From the NCBI GenBank assembly GCA_003170875.1, contig PMYJ01000034.1, positions 1-6,693 on the forward strand: DNA of 6,693 nt, in the 5' to 3' direction. The position numbers and the translations under genes are program-made. This stretch comes from Candidatus Dormiibacterota bacterium (GTDB lineage: Bacteria > Chloroflexota > Dormibacteria > Aeolococcales > Aeolococcaceae). Below, one piece after another: positions 1-5,288 of the stretch; within the stretch, counting starts at the first letter, position 1; the number at the start of each line of letters is the position of its first letter. The notes beneath the pieces are model-generated. The model was not told the DNA's origin. It saw nothing but the letters and a program-made list of their open reading frames with translations, and ran no database searches.

Positions 1-254
1 TGGCCCTGCACCCCGACCGGGTGTATCCGGTCGGCGCTGAGGATGGTGGGGAGATCTCGGCACGAGTGGTCCAGGTGGTCCCCCAGGGAGCGAGGATCGA
101 GCTCGAGCTCGAAGCGGAGGGGCGCTGGCGAGGACGGTTTCGCTGTCGCTCGGACCGATCAGCGGCGATCGGCGAGCTGATGTGGTTCGCTGCCCCCGGA
201 GCCCCGATCTTCCCCACCGCCGAGGAGCCGGGGACTGCCCTCAGGGGCGGCTAG
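1..254 (+). CDS. ABC importer ATP-binding subunit, C-terminal TOBE segment (5' truncated)
   Basis: This is the last 83 codons of a gene that begins before the window. The open frame runs from base 3 to a TAG at 252-254. It opens with ALHPDRVYPV, the usual 'L-R/H-P-E/D-R-V' entry into the TOBE domain of importer ATPases. It continues with alternating beta-type stretches (ARVVQVVPQGARIELELE, then WRGRFRCRSD and IGELMWFAAPGAPIFP), which fit the OB-like TOBE fold that follows the nucleotide-binding domain in sugar, polyamine, iron and phosphonate importers. The Walker and signature motifs would lie upstream, out of view, so the substrate cannot be read. The GTG at base 21 is internal and not a real start. 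The gene converges on the comB-like gene with only 3 bases between the stops, and it may supply uptake for the catabolic genes on the other strand (inference). Confidence 0.8.
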   Translation, partial: ALHPDRVYPVGAEDGGEISARVVQVVPQGARIELELEAEGRWRGRFRCRSDRSAAIGELMWFAAPGAPIFPTAEEPGTALRGG

Positions 255-257
255 CCA

Positions 258-1004
258 TCACGGGAGCGGAGCGACCCGGCTGACCTGGAGTCGCGAACCG
301 ACGTGGACGACGGGAACGGTGCGGCTGCTGTCAACCTGGCAGCACACCTCAAGATCCTCCTCAGCATCAATGTCCCGCAAGAGCTGTCCAGTGGAGGACG
401 CTCGGAAAGCCGCCACCAGGTCGGGGTAGGTCCACCGCAAGCGAATGGCGACCTCTGCGGAGTCACTCAGCCGGCAGGGCACTCGCCGGGCCGCGGACAG
501 CTCAAGAAGCCGCTCCAGGAGCACTCCCGCAGTCAGCGCATCCTCCAAGGCGAAGCGGCCGTGGTCTCCAGCGCACACGATGCCCACGTCGGCACCGAGC
601 GAAAGAGCTTGCCGCAGCGTCTCCTCGGCGCAGGCGCGAGCGTTGAGAAGGCAGCCCACGAGTAGCGGCGTCATCCGGCGAAGCCGGCTGATCACAACCG
701 TCCCGTTTGTCGTACAGAGCACCACACTCCGTCCGAGCACGGCCGTCCTGGCCAGCTCGGCCGGCGAGTTGTTGGTGTCGAAGCCCCGCGGTGTGCGGCC
801 ATCACGCTCACCGGCAAGAAGGCTCACATCCGCCCTACCCAGGCGGCGCGCCTCCCGGAGGCTCGCCGTCAGTGAGATGTCGGTGCAGCCGAGGTCGAGG
901 AGCGTCGTGATCGTGGAACTGGCCCGCAACTCGTCGATTACGACGCAGACAATGGATGGCCAGCGGAGGGCCTCCGCCGGCACGAACGCGACATCGATGT
1001 TCAT
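258..1004 (-). CDS. comB: 2-phosphosulfolactate phosphatase family protein (ComB-like)
   Basis: This is a 248-residue protein from the ATG at 1004. Family motifs are present in order: VVIDELRASSTI (21-32), GFDTNNSP (74-81), CTTNGT (97-102), a CAGDHGRFALED block (144-155), and a C-terminal S-x-x-G-x-x-L...ED...VPV pattern. The length matches ComB, about 230-250 residues. ComB is a Mg-dependent phosphatase that turns 2-phospho-3-sulfolactate into 3-sulfolactate in archaeal coenzyme M synthesis. Many bacterial relatives have no demonstrated substrate, so the sulfonate reaction is a family inference. A GTG at 1013 in the same frame could add three residues, and a stop at 1025-1023 limits the frame. 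Neither start has a clear Shine-Dalgarno sequence. The ATG is preferred because MNIDVAFVP is a natural family N-terminus. The gene lies 151 bp downstream of the TIM-barrel gene, beyond a GC-rich hairpin. Family membership is secure, but the substrate is not. Confidence 0.85.
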   Translation of the reverse strand: MNIDVAFVPAEALRWPSIVCVVIDELRASSTITTLLDLGCTDISLTASLREARRLGRADVSLLAGERDGRTPRGFDTNNSPAELARTAVLGRSVVLCTTNGTVVISRLRRMTPLLVGCLLNARACAEETLRQALSLGADVGIVCAGDHGRFALEDALTAGVLLERLLELSAARRVPCRLSDSAEVAIRLRWTYPDLVAAFRASSTGQLLRDIDAEEDLEVCCQVDSSRTVPVVHVGSRLQVSRVAPLP

Positions 1005-1095
1005 GGTGCGCACGACGCTGCGCTATCCGCCAGGGATGGGCGGAGCAGCGGCAAGTACCTCCCGTGCAACCTGTCTCAGGAGAGGAGGAGCGGCC

Positions 1096-1116
1096 GGCGC
1101 CGGTGGACCCGGCGCC
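1096..1116 (-). terminator. GC-rich hairpin after the TIM-barrel gene, possible terminator
   Basis: The arms GGCGCCGG (1096-1103) and CCGGCGCC (1109-1116) are perfectly complementary across a 5-base loop. The hairpin begins about 40 bases after the stop of the TIM-barrel gene in the direction of transcription. No T-run follows; the next bases are pyrimidine-rich (CTCCTCCTCT). It could be a terminator without a U-tract, an mRNA-stabilising 3' structure, or a weak attenuator ahead of comB. Confidence 0.4.
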
Positions 1117-1155
1117 TGCCGCCCTCATCAACCAGCTCTAGCTACGCACCATTCA

Positions 1156-2004
1156 CTACTTCTTGCCCTTTGCTGGCGCCACCTTGAGCCGCTTGAATTC
1201 CAGGACCTGCCCCTTGATCGCCCGCTCCGTGGGCAGCCGCTCGATACTGGAAGCCCCGAAGAAGCCGTTCACGCCCGGCATCCTGGCAAGGGCCACACCA
1301 ACGTTCTCGGGCTCGTCGAAGGGACCACCGTGGCAGATCACCAGCATATCCGGGCGCACGCTCCGCCCTGCCTCGGCAATCGTCAGGACTCGCTCGATAG
1401 CTTTATCAAGCGTGAGTGAGACGCCTGCTCCGATCGTCCCGGCCGTGGTCAGGCCCATATGGGCGACGAGGATGTCAGCGCCAGCTCGAGCCATCGCCTT
1501 GGCCTGGTCCGCATCGAAGACATACGGCGAGGTGAAGAGGTCGATCTCATGGGCCACATGGATGGCTTCGACCTCCTTGTCGTAGCCCATGCCGGTGGCT
1601 TCGAGGTCGGCGCGGAATCCCCCGTCAATCAACCCGACGGTGGGGAAGTTCTGCACACCCGAGAAGCCAATCTCCTTCAGGTGCTTGAGGAAGACGGGCA
1701 TCAGGCGGAACGGATCGGTACCGTTGATGCCCGCAAGCACGGGCGTCTTCGTCGCGACCGGCAGCACCTCGGCCCCCATCTCCTCCACGATCGCGTTGGC
1801 GTCGCCGTAGGCCATCAGGCCGGCCAGCGAACCGCGCCCCGCCATCCGGTAGCGCCCGGAGTTGTAGATGATGATGAGGTCGGCGCCGCCCGCCTCGGCC
1901 ATCTTGGCCGAGATTCCGGTGCCCGCACCGCAGCCGACGATGGGCTTGCCCGCAGCACCCTGCGCACGCAGGCGCCCCAGGATCTCTTCTCGTGTGAATG
2001 CCAT
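1156..2004 (-). CDS. Phosphoenolpyruvate hydrolase-like TIM-barrel protein (Tm-1 C-terminal-half homologue)
   Basis: This is a 282-residue protein from an ATG with a near-ideal ribosome binding site (AAGGAGGT, 7-base spacing). It reads as the TIM-barrel/IGPS-like family annotated 'phosphoenolpyruvate hydrolase family' (PF09370). Visible landmarks are a glycine-rich first strand and loop GCGAGTGIS (24-32), YNSGRYRMAGRGS (47-59), PVLAGINGTDPF (88-99), a FSGVQNFPTVGLIDG block (114-128), HMGLTTAGTIG in the second half, CHGGPFDEPENV, and a C-terminal GFFGASSIERLPTERAI that resembles a phosphate-binding loop. A basic AKGKK tail ends the protein. There is no signal peptide or membrane segment, so it should be cytosolic. 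In eukaryotic Tm-1-type proteins this barrel is fused behind the UPF0261 domain; here that domain is the gene immediately upstream on the same strand, 62 bases away. The two products probably form one functional unit. The PEP hydrolase name comes from family annotation, and I would not assert the reaction. Confidence 0.88.
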   Translation of the reverse strand: MAFTREEILGRLRAQGAAGKPIVGCGAGTGISAKMAEAGGADLIIIYNSGRYRMAGRGSLAGLMAYGDANAIVEEMGAEVLPVATKTPVLAGINGTDPFRLMPVFLKHLKEIGFSGVQNFPTVGLIDGGFRADLEATGMGYDKEVEAIHVAHEIDLFTSPYVFDADQAKAMARAGADILVAHMGLTTAGTIGAGVSLTLDKAIERVLTIAEAGRSVRPDMLVICHGGPFDEPENVGVALARMPGVNGFFGASSIERLPTERAIKGQVLEFKRLKVAPAKGKK

Positions 2005-2011
2005 TGTCCTT

Positions 2012-2019
2012 ACCTCCTT
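2012..2019 (-). promoter_or_regulatory. Strong Shine-Dalgarno site of the TIM-barrel gene
   Basis: On the minus strand AAGGAGGT ends 7 bases before the ATG at 2004. This is a full-length match to the anti-Shine-Dalgarno sequence and fixes the start. The 3' arm of the intergenic hairpin ends only three bases before it, so folding could influence ribosome access. Confidence 0.8.
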
Positions 2020-2022
2020 GTC

Positions 2023-2042
2023 CCCGTGAGCTCGCTCACGGG
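2023..2042 (-). repeat. Perfect 9-bp inverted repeat between the two Tm-1-half genes
   Basis: The arms CCCGTGAGC (2023-2031) and GCTCACGGG (2034-2042) are exact reverse complements around a 2-base centre. In RNA this gives an 8-bp stem with a 4-base loop. It sits in the 62-bp gap between the UPF0261 stop and the TIM-barrel start, just upstream of the TIM-barrel ribosome binding site. There is no T-run, so a classical terminator is unlikely. Possible roles are differential expression of the two cistrons, RNA processing or stabilisation, or a protein operator. Confidence 0.6.
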
Positions 2043-2066
2043 CTGGATCAACTGTGCTTGCGGCGA

Positions 2067-3275
2067 CTACCGCAGCATGCCGAGCAGCGTTTCGACGACG
2101 TGCTCGGAGAACGCCGGATCATTGATGTTCTCGGTCATCTTGATCACCGGGATATCCTTCCGCAGGTTGGCCTCGATGGTGTTGAAGCACGCCTGATCGG
2201 CCTCGGGATCCCAGAACTCGTGCCCCTCTGAGTCGAGCATGGAGACACCGCCGAGTGGGAACAGGAACTTCACGGGCCCGGTTGCCGCGTTGGCCGCGGC
2301 GGCCAGCATCTCGCCCATGCGCCGGTTCTCCTCGACATTGGTGCGCAGGAGCGTGGTGTCTGGGTTCCACTGGTAGACGAGGCGGCTGCGGTACTTCTCG
2401 GGAAGCGTGGCGATGCGGCCGAAGTTGGCCATGTCCACGCAGCCCGGGACCAAGACCACCGGAATCCCCGCCTTCGATGCGGCCATGCACCGTTCGGGGC
2501 CGGCGCTCAGAATGCCACCGCACACCTCGTCAGCGAGCTCGGTGGTGGTCATGTCGAGCAGCGCCGTGATGTATCCGTCGGTGATCAGCGCCTCCATGGT
2601 CCGGCCCCCGGATCCGGTCGCGTGGAAGACCAGGACCTCATAGCCCTTGCCTTCCAGGATCTCACGGGCGTGGTCGACCGCCACCGTGGTGTTGCCGAAC
2701 ATGGACGCCGCGATGAGTGGCTTCTCCTCAGTCGCAGCCGGAAGCTCAGCCTCAACCATGCCCGCGATCGCACCGGCTGCGTTGGCGTAGATCCGCCGAC
2801 TGATGCGGTTGAACCCGGCCACATCGACGACCGACGGCATGAAGGTGATGTCCTTCGATCCCGCGAAGGCACTGACGTCGCCTCCGCCCACAGTCGAGAC
2901 CATCAGCTTGGGCACGCCGACGGGGAGGGTGCGCATCGCGGTGGTGGCGATCGACGTGCCGCCGGTCCCGCCCATGCCCATGATCCCGTCGAGCTTGCCG
3001 TCCTCATGCAGGCCCCGTACGATGACGGCCAGCCCCGTGGCCATGGCCTGCATCGCCTCGTCCTTGTGCTCTCCCGTGCTGAGCCGGGCGAGGTCGCCGC
3101 CGCCGGCAGCGGCCACCTCGGCGCGCGCCACGTCGGGGGCGAAGGCGGGGGCGCCCATCACCCCGAAGTCGACGACCAAGGTCTTCAGCCCTCGCTTCTC
3201 GATCAAGTCCTTCACGTATTCGAAATCCTTGCCCTTCGTGTCGAGGGCACCCACGAGCACGACTGTCTTTGGCAT
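2067..3275 (-). CDS. Tm-1-like ATP-binding domain protein (UPF0261)
   Basis: This is a 402-residue protein from the ATG at 3275. An in-frame start eight codons upstream (3299) is rejected because GGAGG lies 8 bases before the 3275 ATG and would fall inside the longer version, and MPKTVVLVGALDTKG is the usual family N-terminus. Landmarks are GALDTKG (9-15), the glycine-rich GMGGTGGTSIAT, STVGGGDVSAF followed by the DITFMPSVVDVAGFNRISR block, then FHATGSGGRTMEALI, LDMTTTELADEV, a PGCVDMANFGR block, TLLRTNVEEN, FPLGGVSMLDSEG and a C-terminal NINDPAF. These span the two Rossmann-like halves of PF06792 at typical full length. The tomato homologue Tm-1 binds ATP through this domain and blocks tobamovirus replication proteins. 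The bacterial role is not established to my knowledge. The TIM-barrel partner follows on the same strand. A 357-bp non-coding gap upstream suggests that this pair has its own promoter. Confidence 0.9.
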   Translation of the reverse strand: MPKTVVLVGALDTKGKDFEYVKDLIEKRGLKTLVVDFGVMGAPAFAPDVARAEVAAAGGGDLARLSTGEHKDEAMQAMATGLAVIVRGLHEDGKLDGIMGMGGTGGTSIATTAMRTLPVGVPKLMVSTVGGGDVSAFAGSKDITFMPSVVDVAGFNRISRRIYANAAGAIAGMVEAELPAATEEKPLIAASMFGNTTVAVDHAREILEGKGYEVLVFHATGSGGRTMEALITDGYITALLDMTTTELADEVCGGILSAGPERCMAASKAGIPVVLVPGCVDMANFGRIATLPEKYRSRLVYQWNPDTTLLRTNVEENRRMGEMLAAAANAATGPVKFLFPLGGVSMLDSEGHEFWDPEADQACFNTIEANLRKDIPVIKMTENINDPAFSEHVVETLLGMLR

Positions 3276-3281
3276 CACTGG

Positions 3282-3290
3282 CTCCTCCTT
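3282..3290 (-). promoter_or_regulatory. Shine-Dalgarno site deciding the Tm-1-like start
   Basis: On the minus strand AAGGAGGAG places its GGAGG core 8 bases before the ATG at 3275. It would lie inside the coding sequence if the upstream in-frame start at 3299 were used, so it supports the shorter protein. Confidence 0.8.
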
Positions 3291-3426
3291 CGCTGGCAAT
3301 CACGACTCGGCCGTCGGCCGGTCTCCGCGGAAATCTGAAAAGCTACCCTCCGCGCGGGGATCTCCGGGCACGGAAGGGTTTTTCAGGGCAGGGTATTCGG
3401 TCATCATCCCCTTTGATGCACCCATT

Positions 3427-3437
3427 CAATACTATTG
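3427..3437. promoter_or_regulatory. AT-rich palindrome, possible operator
   Basis: CAATA-C-TATTG is a perfect 5-bp inverted repeat around one base, in GC-rich surroundings, about 150 bases upstream of the Tm-1-like start. It might be an operator or overlap a -10 element. The protein that would bind it is unknown. Confidence 0.3.
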
Positions 3438-3491
3438 TTCCCTCTCTCCGCCAGTGAGGGTTGTCGCCCAGTTGACGGGGACTTGCGCCTC

Positions 3492-3520
3492 TTGTTTGCG
3501 GGCTTGCACGGGGGTAAAAT
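3492..3520 (+). promoter_or_regulatory. Sigma70-like promoter on the plus strand
   Basis: TTGTTT (3492-3497) and TAAAAT (3515-3520) are separated by exactly 17 bases, a good match to the housekeeping consensus spacing. It points rightward, away from the Tm-1-like gene and into the antisense of the phosphatase gene. No credible plus-strand gene follows. It could drive an antisense or non-coding transcript, or be a chance match in an AT-richer patch. Confidence 0.3.
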
Positions 3521-3549
3521 TGAGTTGCTGTATACGTTGCTGAAACTCA
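3521..3549. promoter_or_regulatory. Inverted repeat with internal direct repeat, possible operator
   Basis: The arms TGAGTT (3521-3526) and AACTCA (3544-3549) are exact reverse complements separated by 17 bases. Between and overlapping them are two copies of GTTGCTG (3524-3530 and 3536-3542), 12 bases apart, flanking a GTATAC palindrome. The block lies immediately downstream of the plus-strand promoter-like element. Such an arrangement would suit a dimeric regulator, and the IclR protein of this locus is a candidate (inference). Confidence 0.35.
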
Positions 3550-3584
3550 GTCGCCGACCCCCTCCACGTGGACCATGATCTTTT

Positions 3585-3606
3585 CCCCAGATGCACGAAC
3601 CTGGGG
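3585..3606 (-). repeat. Hairpin downstream of the phosphatase gene
   Basis: CCCCAG (3585-3590) and CTGGGG (3601-3606) form a 6-bp stem with a 10-base loop, starting about 26 bases after the phosphatase stop. On the minus strand it is followed by AAAAG rather than T, so it is not a standard intrinsic terminator for the phosphatase transcript. It may be a 3'-end structure. Confidence 0.3.
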
Positions 3607-3632
3607 TGGTGAGTTGCGGCCGGCAGCTCCGG

Positions 3633-4436
3633 TCAGTCGCGCACTAGGAGGGCCTCGCGCAGGGCCTGCTGCATCGCCACATCGACGTTCAGACCCACCG
3701 CAAAGTAGCCCTCAATGGTCCCAAAGGAACGGGAGACCTCGTCGCGAGCGGCGTCCAGGTAGCCAGGCACGATCCCCAGGAACGGCTGCAGGAGCTCAGG
3801 GTCACCACCCTGGGCTGCGAAGGCATTGGTCATGGGCTCGACCAGGGGCCGCAGGTAGATCGCGCTGCGGAGAAAATCCTTCATCACGAGCTCGTACGGG
3901 ACATCGAGAAGCAGGAGCAACGCAGCAGTCGCCCAGCCCGTGCGGTCCTTTCCCGTCGAGCAGTGGTAGAGGGCTGGCCGGTTGACCTCCTCGGCGATCC
4001 CCGTGAACAGCCGTCCGTAGGCGCCGTGGGCGCTGTCGAGCCGGACGAAGTCACGGTAGAGCTCAGTCCACATGGAGATGCCTCGGCCGTCTCCCAGAAG
4101 ATCCCGAGCCAGCTCGGGATTGGAAAGCATCTCCGTCAGTTGCGCGAAGCTGCCGCGGAAAGTGTCACCTATCACGTCTGCGACGACGTACTTCGTGCCG
4201 GGCGGCAGCTGGTCCGCTTGCGCTTGCCGCTCAGGGTCGCTGCGCAGGTCGTACACGGTCCGGATGCCAAGCCGGGCAACCGCTGCGGCATCATCACCTG
4301 CCAGGTGGTGCAGGGCGCTCGACCGATAGAGGAGGCCGGTCCGGACCCGATGGCCATCGCGGGTGAGGTATCCCCCGACGTCGCGAAGGTTGGGCGCAGA
4401 CGAGATCCCCTGGCTCTCACCCGCTGCCGTGGACGT
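3633..4436 (-). CDS. Protein tyrosine/serine phosphatase (Y_phosphatase3 type), apparent ACG start
   Basis: This is a 267-residue protein if started at ACG 4436. The N-terminal family signature is present: APNLRDVGGY (14-23), then GHRVRTGLLYRSSALHHL and GIRTVYDLRSDPE (57-69). The P-loop HCSTGKDRTG (158-167) gives the CX5R nucleophile Cys159 and Arg165, with the Lys-Asp typical of PF13350 enzymes related to phosphoinositide-type phosphatases. The frame is open from the IclR stop at 4497 but contains no ATG, GTG or TTG before GTG 4256. Starting at 4256 would delete the conserved NLRDVGG segment. AGAGGAG (4444-4450) lies 7 bases before ACG 4436, and starting there gives the length normal for the family. 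A true ACG start, a mutated ATG and a sequencing error all fit. There is no signal peptide, so it should be cytosolic. Its substrate may be a phosphoprotein, phosphoinositide or another phosphate monoester. It follows the IclR gene by 60 bases. Confidence 0.82.
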   Translation of the reverse strand, partial: TSTAAGESQGISSAPNLRDVGGYLTRDGHRVRTGLLYRSSALHHLAGDDAAAVARLGIRTVYDLRSDPERQAQADQLPPGTKYVVADVIGDTFRGSFAQLTEMLSNPELARDLLGDGRGISMWTELYRDFVRLDSAHGAYGRLFTGIAEEVNRPALYHCSTGKDRTGWATAALLLLLDVPYELVMKDFLRSAIYLRPLVEPMTNAFAAQGGDPELLQPFLGIVPGYLDAARDEVSRSFGTIEGYFAVGLNVDVAMQQALREALLVRD

Positions 4437-4443
4437 GCGACTG

Positions 4444-4450
4444 CTCCTCT
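4444..4450 (-). promoter_or_regulatory. Shine-Dalgarno site pointing to a non-canonical phosphatase start
   Basis: On the minus strand AGAGGAG ends 7 bases before ACG 4436. No ATG, GTG or TTG lies within reach in any useful frame, so this site is the main argument for translation beginning at ACG, or at a codon that was ATG. Confidence 0.6.
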
Positions 4451-4496
4451 GAGTGATCAGATTGATCCGCGGTGCGTCGACGTCACGCAGAGGCCA

Positions 4497-5288
4497 TCAG
4501 GATGGACGATAGCCCATGGCTTCGGAGATTCGGCGAGCGCCACCGGTCACCAGCTCGATGACGCGATCGCCGCGTGAATTGCCCAGAACCAGAGTACCTA
4601 GACCGCCGATGGAGATCGCGGCCGCCACCTGTCCGGTACCATCGAAGATCGGCGCACCCACCGAGGCGATGCCGACGACGACATCTTGATCGCTGACCGC
4701 ATAGCCTCTCCGCAGGGTATCCTCGAGAAGCTCCAGAACCTGGTGCTTCGTGGTCGGGGACTCTGGGGTGAGTGGGGTGAGCTTCGCCGCTGCGAGGTAC
4801 TCGTCCCAGTAGGCGCGGGGCAGGTGCGCGAGCAGAGCGCGCGGTCCGGCACCGAGGTGCAGGGGCAGCGACCCTCCAAGTGCTAGGAACATGGATCGGA
4901 TGTGCAGTCCTTCGATCATGTCGATGCACACGGCCTCATGATCCCGCCGGATGACGAGGTAAACGGTCTCCTCCAAGTCTCGGTGGATGTCCTGCATCAC
5001 CGAGGCAGCCGCCTCTCGCACGTCGACTCGCAAGGGGACCAAGGACCCGAGCCGGAACAGCTCCAGGCCGAGCCGATAGGTCCCGCGCTTCGGACCCGCC
5101 TCGACGTATCCGAGCGCGGCGAGGTTCTGGAGAATCCGGTGGACCGTGGGGCGGGGCTCTCCGAGGCTGATGGAGAGCTCTCGGACGGTCAGATCGGATC
5201 TCTCGCCCAACTGACCGAGCACCCTTCCTGCCTTGGCAAGCACGTTCGCGGCTTTGTCTCCCGGGGCAGTTTGCACGCTCGGCCTCAA
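4497..5288 (-). CDS. IclR-family transcriptional regulator
   Basis: This is a 263-residue protein from TTG 5288. A winged helix-turn-helix spans about 16-75, with a recognition helix around PRPTVHRILQNLAALGYV (45-62) and the wing at PKRGTYRLG (66-74). The C-terminal ligand-binding domain carries EETVYLVIRRDHEAVCIDMIEG, then GYAVSDQDVVVGIASVGAPIFD and AAISIGG, the usual IclR effector-domain pattern. The length is normal for the family. TTG 5288 overlaps the transaldolase TGA by four bases, which suits translational coupling. GTG 5276 is an alternative with GAGG six bases upstream and would give 259 residues. IclR proteins typically control adjacent catabolic genes in response to a small carbon metabolite; likely targets are the transaldolase/dehydrogenase genes or the Tm-1-like operon (inference). 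The stop is TGA in the context TGATGG, and the phosphatase frame continues in the same register after it. Confidence 0.92.
   Translation of the reverse strand: MRPSVQTAPGDKAANVLAKAGRVLGQLGERSDLTVRELSISLGEPRPTVHRILQNLAALGYVEAGPKRGTYRLGLELFRLGSLVPLRVDVREAAASVMQDIHRDLEETVYLVIRRDHEAVCIDMIEGLHIRSMFLALGGSLPLHLGAGPRALLAHLPRAYWDEYLAAAKLTPLTPESPTTKHQVLELLEDTLRRGYAVSDQDVVVGIASVGAPIFDGTGQVAAAISIGGLGTLVLGNSRGDRVIELVTGGARRISEAMGYRPS

Larger units (their letters stand above)
3276..3632. other. 357-bp intergenic region, likely regulatory
   Basis: I see no credible gene here; the short open frames lack family features and ribosome binding sites. Part of it (about 3400-3550) is richer in A+T than the flanking genes, as expected for a control region ahead of the Tm-1-like operon. 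It holds several palindromes: CCCCAG/CTGGGG (3585-3590, 3601-3606), TCCACGTGGA (3563-3572), TGAGTT/AACTCA (3521-3526, 3544-3549) and CAATA-C-TATTG (3427-3437). A 6-bp stem CGCGGA/TCCGCG also lies in the minus-strand leader, with a CGGCC-GAC-GGCCG hairpin closer to the Tm-1-like start. I could not find a convincing minus-strand -35/-10 pair. Confidence 0.6.

Noticed and set aside
445..1419. 324-codon plus-strand open frame
   Set aside because: It is antisense to the comB-like and TIM-barrel genes, rich in Arg/Ser/Ala low-complexity translation, with no family motif. It is a shadow frame.
1459..2196. 245-codon plus-strand open frame
   Set aside because: It is antisense to the well-supported TIM-barrel and Tm-1-like genes and has no coherent protein pattern.
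2067..3299. Longer 410-residue form of the Tm-1-like protein
   Set aside because: The Shine-Dalgarno sequence would lie inside the coding region, and the extra eight residues are not part of the usual N-terminus.
2622..3338. 238-codon plus-strand open frame (and an overlapping 246-codon one)
   Set aside because: Both are antisense to the Tm-1-like gene, with His/Arg/Gly-rich shadow composition and no motif.
3340..3360. GC-rich CCGCGCGG palindrome as a terminator
   Set aside because: It has no room for a loop, few supporting pairs and no clear T-run at the right place; it is probably compositional.
3633..4256. Phosphatase starting at GTG 4256 as a 207-residue protein
   Set aside because: It would remove the conserved APNLRDVGGY and GLLYRSSALHHL segments that are encoded in frame just upstream, and no good ribosome binding site precedes 4256.
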